From: an uncultured Clostridia bacterium
GTDB lineage: Bacteria > Bacillota > Clostridia > Oscillospirales > CAG-272
Length of the DNA stretch: 13,441 nt
Assembly: GCA_946061315.1 (NCBI GenBank)
Contig: CAMGRB010000012.1
Location: forward strand, 1-13,441
Direction of reading: 5' to 3'
Of the stretch, positions 1 to 7,165 are shown one piece after another. The notes below the pieces were generated by a model that was given only the letters and a program-made list of their open reading frames with translations, was not told the DNA's origin and ran no database searches. Each line of letters opens with the position of its first letter. The stretch's first letter is position 1. The translations under genes and the position numbers were made by a program.

Positions 1-27
1 GGGATTTGATAAAGGTATAGGTCGTAA

Positions 28-396
28 AGAAACAGACGAACAAGACCACATCATACATTCCATGTTTATTTCAAAGATTTCAAAATCAAAAAGCAAGATG
101 ATAATCGTGCGATTGTTCTATCAGAATTTGGAGGCTTTGTGTATCAAATTGAAGAACATATGCAAGTCGGAAAGAAAACTTACAAGAGTTTCAAAGACGC
201 AGATAGCTGGATAAAACGATATAAGAAGTCCATTGAAAATGATATCATCTCTAACATCCCTAAAGGTTTAAGCGCGATGATTTATACGCAATTAAGCGAT
301 GTTGAAGATGAATTAAACGGTTTTATCACTTTCGATAGGGAAGTAATTAAAGCTCCAGTCGAAAAGATAAAAGAAATCAATGACAAAATAAAATGA
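28..396 (+). CDS. Glycoside hydrolase family 2 (beta-galactosidase-like), C-terminal fragment
   Basis: This is the 3' end of a family 2 glycoside hydrolase, an enzyme that removes sugar residues from beta-glycosides. The frame is open from base 28. It reads HVYFKDF, then AIVLSEFGGF at about 103-132, and near the end KGLSAMIYTQLSDVEDELNG followed by FITFDREV. The SEFGG and YTQLSDVE.E.NG segments are characteristic of the GH2 TIM-barrel C-terminus. The ATG at 139 is internal to this homology and is not the real start. Just upstream the matching sequence (GFDKGIG, bases 2-22) is in another frame, so a one-base deletion near base 50 probably breaks the gene or is a sequencing error. The stop is followed by a hairpin. 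Exact substrate cannot be told from this fragment. Codon use is AT-rich, like the next gene and unlike everything after 1208. Confidence 0.72.
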   Translation, partial: RNRRTRPHHTFHVYFKDFKIKKQDDNRAIVLSEFGGFVYQIEEHMQVGKKTYKSFKDADSWIKRYKKSIENDIISNIPKGLSAMIYTQLSDVEDELNGFITFDREVIKAPVEKIKEINDKIK

Positions 397-422
397 GTGT
401 TCATTACGAGCACCCATTTTTT
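397..422 (+). terminator. Probable intrinsic terminator after the GH2 fragment
   Basis: A 6-bp stem GTGTTC (397-402) pairs with GAGCAC (408-413), including one G-U pair, around a 5-nt loop. It is followed by CC, A and a run of six T. It lies between two convergent genes. The stem is short, so strength is uncertain. Confidence 0.5.
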
Positions 423-430
423 GTTTTGGT

Positions 431-1210
431 TTATTTTCCTTTTACTGCAAGTTCAATTGCTTTATAACCACCATCATATATGCCAGTAGCTTTAAGCTTC
501 ACGATTTGCTTATTAAGGTGAATAAGCAATTCTTTGTCAGTAAGTAAACGGTCCAGCATCTCACTCATGCTCTTCTTATCTGGGCATTCAAATGTTGAAT
601 CTCCAATTTCTTGAGCGTGAATCGCGCCATAGACTTCATGTCCACCAATATGCTTCATCATTACTTTAACTACAGGGTAGAACGCTAATTCACTTGGTTT
701 AGTGATAAGTAGTTCTACATGTCTCATAAGTAGATTCGTGCTATAAACTGCTTCAAAAATATTTTTGTGATAGAAGATGTGAATTCCTTTAATCATACTT
801 TTATCCATCTTGTTAACAAATTCTTTGGTTTCATCGTATCTATCAAAATGTGTTATGCACATATTTTCAAATCCAGATATCTTTTTCTTTAAGAATTCAT
901 ACATATCAAGGTGGTCACCTAAATTGATAAATAAGGCTACTTTACCTTCTTTGACTTTTGGAATAAGGTGATTAACAATTTCTAAGAATGATTTAGCACC
1001 TGCTCCTGCTCCTCCAACCGAAGTAAGAATTCTAGTAGGTTCATCTTTTTTAATTCTATTTACTCTTGCTTCAACATCTTTTTCAATGTTTGAAACAAGT
1101 TCATGGTCAATGTAATGACCAACTTCATAGATATCAGATTCAGGAATGCCTTTTAATGATTTCTTGGCCATTCCATTAAGCATCTTATATCCAAGATATG
1201 CGAATGACAC
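431..1210 (-). CDS. Glycosyltransferase-like (GT-B fold) conserved protein, N-terminally truncated
   Basis: I recognise no named gene. The 259-residue frame has features of the C-terminal half of a GT-B glycosyltransferase of the GT28/MGDG-synthase type. A strand-turn segment ILTSVGGAGAG at residues 61-71 resembles the start of the second Rossmann domain. The motif ITKPSELAFYP at 169-179 resembles the nucleotide-sugar-binding TKPG segment, and GGHEVYGAIHAQEIGDSTFEC at 189-209 looks strongly conserved. No signal peptide or membrane segment is visible. The only start available at the edge is a GTG at 1208-1210 with no good ribosome site, and an in-frame stop lies 21 bases further upstream (1232-1234). 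An N-terminal Rossmann half would be expected, so the gene is probably cut at the composition break near 1207. Enzyme function is inference; fold assignment is moderate. Confidence 0.5.
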   Translation of the reverse strand: MSFAYLGYKMLNGMAKKSLKGIPESDIYEVGHYIDHELVSNIEKDVEARVNRIKKDEPTRILTSVGGAGAGAKSFLEIVNHLIPKVKEGKVALFINLGDHLDMYEFLKKKISGFENMCITHFDRYDETKEFVNKMDKSMIKGIHIFYHKNIFEAVYSTNLLMRHVELLITKPSELAFYPVVKVMMKHIGGHEVYGAIHAQEIGDSTFECPDKKSMSEMLDRLLTDKELLIHLNKQIVKLKATGIYDGGYKAIELAVKGK

Positions 1211-1215
1211 ATAAT
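1195..1215. other. Composition and gene breakpoint (probable chimeric junction)
   Basis: To the left the sequence is AT-rich with AT-ending codons; to the right it shifts at once to GC-richer sequence full of GCG, GAC, TCG and ATA codons. The minus-strand gene on the left and the plus-strand DUF58 gene on the right both lose their N-terminal parts here. In the DUF58 frame the codons immediately before ATG 1214 are TGA-CAC-ATA, so homologous sequence could extend back only to 1208. No direct repeat, inverted repeat or transposase is visible at the join. Confidence 0.7.
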
Positions 1216-1858
1216 GATAGACTGCTCTGCGTCAATGGCTTGCGGAAAGCCGGAGAAGGCGGAGGCGGCGCTGCGCATAGCGGCGGCGTTTGGATATTTG
1301 TCCGTGTCCGCTATGGACCGTGTGTCTTTTAAGTTGCTGAAGGGCAACAAGTGCGAGGATCTTCCGTTTACCGTTTATAACAAGGATTCGTTTTACAGGG
1401 CAGCTCAATTTCTCGAAAATACCGAGTTTGAGGGCGATACGGATCTTGAAAAATCGGTAATCGGCATGGGTTCGCCGGGTCACGACGACGGTATGACTAT
1501 AGTTATCTCCGATTTCCTTACGGAGAGCGACTGGAAAAAGATGCTCGATTTTCTTGTATATAATCGCAGGGAGGTTCTGTTTATTCAGGTGCTCTCCCCG
1601 GATGAGCTGTACCCGGATTTTGACGGACGAGTTCACATGGTGGACGCCGAGTCTGCCGGAATAGGCGACGCAAGAAACATGAAAGTGCACATTACAAGAA
1701 AGATGGTAGAGGCCTATCAGAGAGCGTTGGACGAATATGAGAAGGAGCTTATAGATTTTTGTGCTTCAAGAGAGGCAACCTTCTTTACGGTATCGTCCGA
1801 TGATCCTATTGAGAAGGTAATTTTCGGAAAGGGATACGAAACGGAATTGATCAAATGA
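1214..1858 (+). CDS. DUF58 family protein with VWA-like domain, 5'-truncated
   Basis: DUF58 proteins work beside MoxR AAA ATPases and VWA membrane proteins; their molecular role is poorly defined, though envelope and stress functions are often proposed. The 214 residues start exactly at the metal-ion-dependent adhesion site: D3-C-S5-A-S7. A threonine in GDTDLEKS (T76) and VISD (S99-D100) supply the later MIDAS positions. The C-terminal stretch (ELYPDFDG, VDAE, then a long helix Y169-C183 and FFTVSSDDP) matches the usual DUF58 tail. A complete family member has a further N-terminal region before the MIDAS, so the ATG at 1214 is internal and the true 5' end is lost at the breakpoint; the open frame reaches back only to 1208. 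The stop overlaps the next start as ATGA (1855-1858), a sign of translational coupling. A moxR gene would be expected upstream in the true genome. Confidence 0.83.
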   Translation: MIDCSASMACGKPEKAEAALRIAAAFGYLSVSAMDRVSFKLLKGNKCEDLPFTVYNKDSFYRAAQFLENTEFEGDTDLEKSVIGMGSPGHDDGMTIVISDFLTESDWKKMLDFLVYNRREVLFIQVLSPDELYPDFDGRVHMVDAESAGIGDARNMKVHITRKMVEAYQRALDEYEKELIDFCASREATFFTVSSDDPIEKVIFGKGYETELIK

Positions 1859-3828
1859 AATTTCTTCAGCCTTTGGGGTTGCTGGGTCTTCTTGCTGTTC
1901 CGATAATTATTTTGATTTACGTCATAAAATCAAAATATGTTCAGAAGCCGGTATCCAGCACGTTTATATGGAAACGAAGTCTTCGATACGTGAAGAGGAA
2001 AATTCCGCTGAATTTTATAGTTTCGCTTCTTTTGATCTTGCAGATTCTTACGGTTACGGTGGCGAGCCTTGCTATATCGCGCCCGACTATCGTGCCGTTT
2101 AGTTCAAACGAAACGATAATAATAATAGATTCTTCCGCGAGTATGCTCACGACTGATGGGGAGAAAACCAGGTTCGACCTTGCCAAGGAAAAGGCTATCG
2201 AAATGGCGGACAAGGCGGGAGATAACAGCAGAATATCAATAATTTCCGCAGGTGTAGAGGCAAAAGAGCTCATACATCGAAGCGCGGATAAAATAGATAT
2301 CACGTACGTTATCGATGAACTCGAATGCGGACTCGGAGAAACCGATATTGACGGTGCTCTTAAAATAGCGAGCACGATTCAGGCGGAAAACACCGATTCC
2401 AAAATATATTTTTATACCGATAAGGATTATGACACGGTAGAAAGACTCGAGGTCGTAAACTTTGCAAGATACGAGGATTGGAACGCCGCAATACTGTCGT
2501 TTACCGACGCAAACGTTGCGGGGGCGTACGAATTTAAGGCTACGCTTGCAAGCTACGGCAGAGATACCGAAACGGTTATAAGCCTTTACGTTGACGGAAA
2601 GCTTTGTAACTCAAAGAAAATAACTATAAATAACGTCGTGGAGGACGAAAACGCAGTTTTCGACCCGAACGGAGAAAACAAGAGTATGGAGCCGACCGAG
2701 GTGCTTTTCACCTCAAACAAAACGAACGAAGTGGGAAATGAGGTATATATAAACCGCATTACCTCTTACAGCGACGCAAAAATAACCATTTCGTCGGAGG
2801 ACGGAATGGCATACGATAACGAATATTATTTATATTCGAAGGAATCGTCTAATCCGCGCGTAATGTTTGTAAGTAAGTGGGTTGAGATGACGGACCAGGG
2901 AGTTGCGGATTTATCAAAGTCCACCTTCCTTCTGGCATCGCTTCGTAACCTTGGTTTAAGAATAGAAACAAAAGATATACATAAGTCTGTCAGCGAAGTC
3001 GAGGCGTACGAGGGATATGACCTTTACGTATTCGACGGCGTTATGCCGGAGTCGTTGCCGATTGACGGTGCGGTATGGTTTATAGACCCGCCGGACAGTC
3101 CCGTAGGAACGCAACTCCAGATAGGCAGCACGCAGACCATTTCCGACGACACGCTTGAAAAATTCAAGCTTACGTTGGGATATAACAGCGGAAGCGAAGT
3201 ATATAAGGCAATATCCAAGAATATGGGTAGCGGCAGAGCATCGCTCCGCAATTACAGACCGATATTCCTTGCCGACGGATATGAGAGCATATTTGAATGT
3301 AACGGAGAAACGGTTATAACCGCGGGTGCAGAATCGTCAACGCGTACGGTAGTCATATCGTTCGACTTCCACGATACGAACCTGCCGGTATATATAGATT
3401 TCCCGTTGCTTATAAACAATATGATAAAATATTCGCTTAAGGAATCTTTGGAAAAACGCTCGTTCGTTGTAGGAGAAACGGTTGACTTCTTCGCTCCGGC
3501 GGGAAGTAAAACACTCACGTTCAAGAAGGACGGCACCGTTCTTAACGTAATGAGCGCACGCGATACGTCGTACGTGCTCGACTCCCTCGGCAGCTATGAA
3601 ATCGAGGTAGAGTACACAAACGGCGATAAAAAATCGTATATGATGCCGACGCATCTTGCCGAAGATGAAAGCAATTCAAAGAGCATAGGAGATACTGTAG
3701 TAGCGAGAGATATTCCGTCCGCTTCGGCTCCGAAGACAGAGCCGATAGAGGCATGGCCGTATCTCATAGCGTTGCTTCTCATACTTCTTGTTATAGAATG
3801 GGGGGTATATTACAGAGATGAATTTTAA
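1855..3828 (+). CDS. BatA-like membrane protein with one VWA domain
   Basis: This 657-aa protein begins FLQPLGLLGLLAVPIII, the typical BatA N-terminal membrane segment (about 4-23), followed by a basic loop and a second membrane segment (about 53-75). A VWA domain follows with MIDAS motif D92-S-S94-A-S96. T163 in GETDID and D189 in YFYTDKD occupy the later MIDAS places; the third motif is TDKD rather than the usual SDG. An Ig-like region (about 225-330) leads to an amidotransferase-like segment (about 333-415: PRVMFVS, YEGYDLYVFDG, VWFIDPPDSP). A second conserved block ends TVVISFDFHDTNLP and FPLLINN. A last membrane helix (about 634-651) is followed by a short charged tail. The large central part probably lies outside the membrane. 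The start overlaps DUF58 by 4 bases. The role in an envelope complex with a MoxR ATPase is inferred from the family, not shown. Confidence 0.82.
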   Translation: MKFLQPLGLLGLLAVPIIILIYVIKSKYVQKPVSSTFIWKRSLRYVKRKIPLNFIVSLLLILQILTVTVASLAISRPTIVPFSSNETIIIIDSSASMLTTDGEKTRFDLAKEKAIEMADKAGDNSRISIISAGVEAKELIHRSADKIDITYVIDELECGLGETDIDGALKIASTIQAENTDSKIYFYTDKDYDTVERLEVVNFARYEDWNAAILSFTDANVAGAYEFKATLASYGRDTETVISLYVDGKLCNSKKITINNVVEDENAVFDPNGENKSMEPTEVLFTSNKTNEVGNEVYINRITSYSDAKITISSEDGMAYDNEYYLYSKESSNPRVMFVSKWVEMTDQGVADLSKSTFLLASLRNLGLRIETKDIHKSVSEVEAYEGYDLYVFDGVMPESLPIDGAVWFIDPPDSPVGTQLQIGSTQTISDDTLEKFKLTLGYNSGSEVYKAISKNMGSGRASLRNYRPIFLADGYESIFECNGETVITAGAESSTRTVVISFDFHDTNLPVYIDFPLLINNMIKYSLKESLEKRSFVVGETVDFFAPAGSKTLTFKKDGTVLNVMSARDTSYVLDSLGSYEIEVEYTNGDKKSYMMPTHLAEDESNSKSIGDTVVARDIPSASAPKTEPIEAWPYLIALLLILLVIEWGVYYRDEF

Positions 3829-6556
3829 TTCATGGAACTTCGATATAGGGAAGTTCAACGTAAATCTCGACCGTCCTATATTGCTTCTTCTTATTGTGCC
3901 TGCTCTGGTACTCGGTATAATACCGTTTTTCAGGCTCCACAAAAATCGCCGTATGGCATCAAAGCACATAATACCGTTTATAATACACCTTCTCGTAGTA
4001 TCTATACTTGCCACAATGATATCCGGCGTGCGCATTACCGAGATAGACGCAACACCGACGGACACAAACGTCATAGTCGTTGCGGATATGTCGGAAAGTA
4101 ACGCTCCGATGCGGGCAAAGATGGAGGAGTATATAAACTCCCTTTATGATAAAGGAAGCGAGCTTACCGATGAAACTATAAAAATAGGAGTAGTCGCGTT
4201 TGCAAAAGGTCAGATAAAAGTGACGGAGCTCGGCGGAGATCTTGAAAATTGCCTCGAAATTGAGGACACGGCTCTTGACAAGTCCGTCACCGACATAGAA
4301 GCGGCACTTAAATATGCCGGCACACTTTTCCCGCAGGGAAGGCAGAACAAGAGAGTAGTTCTTCTCTCCGACGGACGCCAGACCTACGGAAACGCATGGA
4401 ATGCGGCGCAATCGTTGCTCAGCGACGGGGCGCGTCTTGATGCGGTTTACTTCAACGTTGCCGAAGGAGATCACTCCGAGGTACAGATAGTATCGCTTTC
4501 GGCAATCAATCCGAACGTTAAGGCAGGTACCGCCGTCGAGATGGAATTTTCGATAAAGAGTACCGTTCAGACGTCGGGTAAAATCACCGTTTACGAAGGT
4601 GAAACCGTTGTTTTTGAAGATAACGTCGAGATAAAGGAAGGCGCAAGCACGCAGAGATTTACCTATATGCCCGAGGGGCTCGGAGTACATACGATTTATG
4701 CAACTCTCACCCCGGACGACGACTCGATAGTTCAAAACAACACGCTTTATTCGTGGTTTAACGTAAAAGGAACAGCAAACATACTCATTGTCAAGGGCGA
4801 TGAGAAGCAGACGACAAGGGTCCTCCCCGTTCTGGCAAATGAGGACTATACGATAAACGTTATATCGGACAGTCAGTTCCCCGAGAAGATGCAGGATCTT
4901 CTTGCTTACGACCAGATAGTTCTTATGAACGTCAATTTCTCAAAGATGGGTGACGTTGCACCTACTTTGCTCAAGCGTTACGTAGAGGAGGTCGGCAGAG
5001 GACTTTTCGTAACCTGCGGTGACAACTCTTACGATTACGGAAGCGGAGCATACGTAAACTCACCGATAGAGGATATACTTCCGGTCCACCTCGAAATAGA
5101 GGATACGAAGGAAACGGTCGCGGTCGTCCTCGTCGTTGACCTTTCGTCGTCAATGAAACAGGCGATGGGAAGCACAACGAGATTTGAGGTCGTAAAAGAG
5201 GGCGCAAAGAAATGTGTTGACGCGCTTACCGAAAACGACTCTATAGGTGTCGTAATATTCGACCAGAACTCAAAAATAGCCGTTCCCATGACGCCGATAA
5301 CCGAAAAAGAATGGATAAAGCAACAGATTGATGAGCAGTTTGACGCTTATATTGAAACCTCGTTCGGAACAAGCTACATGGCGTCTCTTAAAGAGGCAAA
5401 CAGTATGCTTGCCGAATACAAGGCCAACATAAAGCAGGTCGTCTTCCTCTCCGACGGTGCACCGTCCGATAAAGGCGGCGGATACGACGGAGTTGTTGAA
5501 CGTATGGCTAAATCCGGTATAGTTACCTGTACGGTAGCGGTAGGTAACTCAAACGGCGACTGGATCGACGAGCTTGAAATGTTGTCACGTATAGGAAAAG
5601 GAAGCTTTACGGTTATAAAGGACAGCCAGGGCGCAAGCTTGCCGGACGTTTTGTTCGAGATAGCCGAGAGCGCAAAGGGTACGTATATCAACGACCACGA
5701 GGTACAACCCGAGCAGCTTAACGATTCTACAATATTGAGTGGTATAACCAAGCTCGATAAGCTCGGCGGATATTTTGGAACAACTACCAAGCCGGAGGCA
5801 ACAAACGTCATTTCCGTAGAGGACTTAAGACCTATTTATGCGGAATGGAAATACGGCAACGGAAAAGTGGCTGTATTTATGTGTGACTTCGGAGGCAAGT
5901 GGACCAACAGTCTGTTTGATGACAGCGACGGCATTGAAGGAACAAAGCTTATAAAGAATATGTTCAAGGCTTCGCTTAACGCGTCCGTGGCATCGACGGG
6001 TATGACGTTTGAAACCGAGAGGACGGAGGGCGAAACGAAGCTTACCGTCGACGTATCAAAACTGTTAAGGCAAGGGGAGGCGGTTGTTGCAACCGTAACC
6101 TCACCGGACGGCGAAACGAGCATGTACGTGCTTGACAGAATTGCCGGCAAGAAATACAGAGCAAGGATACAGACGCCCGATGAAACCGGAACTTACCTTA
6201 TAAACGTACAGGTAAGGGAGTCCGTGGGTAGTGAAGATTATCTTGACCAGGTAGATCTTGCAACCGTCGGATATTACGACGAGGAGTACAACGTCTTTGG
6301 TGACGACGGAAAGTCACTCCTTAACGATATATCCAAGGTAACAAACGGCGAGCTGATGACCAACACCGAAAACTTCTACAATATTGTAAGAGAAGATATG
6401 ACGGAGTACAAGCACGATATTCAGACACCGGTTGCCATAGTAGCGCTTTTACTGTTCGTTCTCGATATAGTCTTCCGTAACTTCTCGATAAGCTTCAAGA
6501 AGGAAAAAGAAGGAATGACGGACGAGGAGCAGATAGCTTCCATGAAAGGCAGATAA
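3818..6556 (+). CDS. Membrane protein with two VWA domains and a split amidotransferase-like domain
   Basis: The 912-aa product has two N-terminal membrane helices (about 20-38 and 51-69). VWA domain 1 (about 84-215) has MIDAS D90-M-S92-E-S94, T158 and SDG at 184-186. A beta-rich linker (about 225-315) follows. A class-I-glutamine-amidotransferase-like fold starts at about 320 (NILIVKG) and runs through GLFVTCGDNS and EDILPV (396-423). VWA domain 2 (about 433-620) has D441-L-S-S-S445, T518 and SDG at 545-547. The sequence then returns to the outer fold with EWKYGNGKVAVFMCDFGGKW (676-695), so domain 2 appears inserted in it. A C-terminal helix (about 871-887) and a basic tail end the protein. 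No catalytic Cys-His-Glu triad is evident, so enzymatic amidotransferase activity is unlikely. The start lies 11 bases inside the previous gene, and a terminator follows. Probable partner of the two upstream proteins in a MoxR-linked complex. Confidence 0.82.
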   Translation: MNFNSWNFDIGKFNVNLDRPILLLLIVPALVLGIIPFFRLHKNRRMASKHIIPFIIHLLVVSILATMISGVRITEIDATPTDTNVIVVADMSESNAPMRAKMEEYINSLYDKGSELTDETIKIGVVAFAKGQIKVTELGGDLENCLEIEDTALDKSVTDIEAALKYAGTLFPQGRQNKRVVLLSDGRQTYGNAWNAAQSLLSDGARLDAVYFNVAEGDHSEVQIVSLSAINPNVKAGTAVEMEFSIKSTVQTSGKITVYEGETVVFEDNVEIKEGASTQRFTYMPEGLGVHTIYATLTPDDDSIVQNNTLYSWFNVKGTANILIVKGDEKQTTRVLPVLANEDYTINVISDSQFPEKMQDLLAYDQIVLMNVNFSKMGDVAPTLLKRYVEEVGRGLFVTCGDNSYDYGSGAYVNSPIEDILPVHLEIEDTKETVAVVLVVDLSSSMKQAMGSTTRFEVVKEGAKKCVDALTENDSIGVVIFDQNSKIAVPMTPITEKEWIKQQIDEQFDAYIETSFGTSYMASLKEANSMLAEYKANIKQVVFLSDGAPSDKGGGYDGVVERMAKSGIVTCTVAVGNSNGDWIDELEMLSRIGKGSFTVIKDSQGASLPDVLFEIAESAKGTYINDHEVQPEQLNDSTILSGITKLDKLGGYFGTTTKPEATNVISVEDLRPIYAEWKYGNGKVAVFMCDFGGKWTNSLFDDSDGIEGTKLIKNMFKASLNASVASTGMTFETERTEGETKLTVDVSKLLRQGEAVVATVTSPDGETSMYVLDRIAGKKYRARIQTPDETGTYLINVQVRESVGSEDYLDQVDLATVGYYDEEYNVFGDDGKSLLNDISKVTNGELMTNTENFYNIVREDMTEYKHDIQTPVAIVALLLFVLDIVFRNFSISFKKEKEGMTDEEQIASMKGR

Positions 6557-6615
6557 AAGCGGGACGCCGCTCGGCGAGAAAAAGCTCTTTATTTGCGATA
6601 TAAGTAAATAAAATT

Positions 6616-6647
6616 CAGGGGGTGCGATTATCGCGCTCCCTGTTTTT
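6616..6647 (+). terminator. Strong intrinsic terminator of the VWA operon
   Basis: An 11-bp stem CAGGGGGTGCG (6616-6626) pairs with CGCGCTCCCTG (6632-6642), with two G-U pairs, around loop ATTAT. Five T follow at once. It lies 60 bases after the stop of the 912-aa VWA gene and closes that operon. Confidence 0.92.
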
Positions 6648-6771
6648 CAAAGCTTTGCAAAACGCCGAAAAATGTCGTTTTAAGGGGCAAAAACAGAAAT
6701 AATATATAAAAAATTTTACAAAAAGAGAAAAAATTTATATAACCAAAAGCAAAAAATAATTTCAAATTTTA

Positions 6772-6800
6772 TTGACAAGACAAAAATAATGTGTTAACAT
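6772..6800 (+). promoter_or_regulatory. Sigma-A type promoter for the 76-aa gene
   Basis: A perfect -35 box TTGACA (6772-6777) is followed after 17 bases by TAACAT (6795-6800). A perfect TATAAT also exists at 6806-6811 but has no -35 at the proper distance. The region is strongly AT-rich upstream, as for an UP element. The ribosome site AAGGAGG (6817-6823) follows, 8 bases before the ATG. The -10 overlaps an 8-base palindrome TGTTAACA (6792-6799), which could be an operator but may be chance. Confidence 0.75.
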
Positions 6801-6831
6801 TTTAATATAATACGATAAGGAGGTCTTTATT

Positions 6832-7062
6832 ATGAAGAAGGTTATCTGCAAAAAGGTTTACGATACGGAAAATGCCGAGATCGTAAAAAAGTTTGTCAGC
6901 GGAGTGTTCGGCGACACCGACGGATATGAAGAAACTCTCTACATAACTGCAGACGGATATTATTTTCTTTATGAAAACGGCGGAGTTGATTCCGTTCATC
7001 CGACCGAGTCGATAAAGAGAATGTCAAAAGCCGCAGCAGAAGAATGGCTCGCTTCTCACTGA
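6832..7062 (+). CDS. Small conserved protein of unknown function (76 aa)
   Basis: It is a short soluble protein with no signal peptide, membrane helix or known catalytic motif. The start is certain: a perfect AAGGAGG lies 8 bases upstream. The pattern is KKVICKKVYDTENAE at the N-terminus, ETLYITADGYYFLYENGG in the middle (about 34-51), and a C-terminal helix with EEW near the end (SKAAAEEWLASH). This matches, from memory, a group of small hypothetical proteins common in gut Firmicutes that share a K-V-x-x-K-x-Y-D/N-T-E-x-A start, a TLY...G.YFL..GG centre and an EEA..W end; their function is unknown to me. It has its own strong promoter and a GC-rich hairpin after the stop, so it may be transcribed mostly alone, with read-through into the kinase gene. 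Its high-quality signals suggest abundant expression. Confidence 0.8.
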   Translation: MKKVICKKVYDTENAEIVKKFVSGVFGDTDGYEETLYITADGYYFLYENGGVDSVHPTESIKRMSKAAAEEWLASH

Positions 7063-7080
7063 TTTTATGCAAAGCTTTAA

Positions 7081-7114
7081 GGCGCAGCGAACGTATGTAG
7101 CTGCGCCAAAGTTT
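7081..7114 (+). terminator. Hairpin after the 76-aa gene (weak terminator or attenuator)
   Basis: A perfect 8-bp stem GGCGCAGC (7081-7088) pairs with GCTGCGCC (7100-7107) around an 11-nt loop. Only AAAGTTTATT follows, so the T-tract is poor. It may end transcription partly and let some polymerase continue into the sensor kinase gene, or stabilise the 3' end of the small-gene mRNA. Confidence 0.55.
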
Positions 7115-7165
7115 ATTATAAAAGCATTTCATCGCAAGCATCAATAAACATTTTGGGGAGGGTAT

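Noticed and set aside
1232..1690. Minus-strand open frame of 152 codons opposite the DUF58 gene
   Set aside because: The DUF58 frame has clear MIDAS and tail motifs; the opposite frame has none.
3959..4735. Long minus-strand open frame of 258 codons
   Set aside because: It lies wholly inside the 912-aa VWA gene, has low-complexity Tyr/Arg/Cys-rich translation and no ribosome site; it is a shadow of that gene.
6659..6681. Hairpin AAAACG/CGTTTT after the main terminator
   Set aside because: The stem is only 6 bp and AT-rich with an 11-nt loop; it is likely chance in this AT-rich spacer.
6806..6811. Perfect TATAAT as alternative -10 for the 76-aa gene
   Set aside because: It is 28 bases from TTGACA and has neither another -35 nor a TG extension at the proper place; TAACAT at 17 bases fits better.
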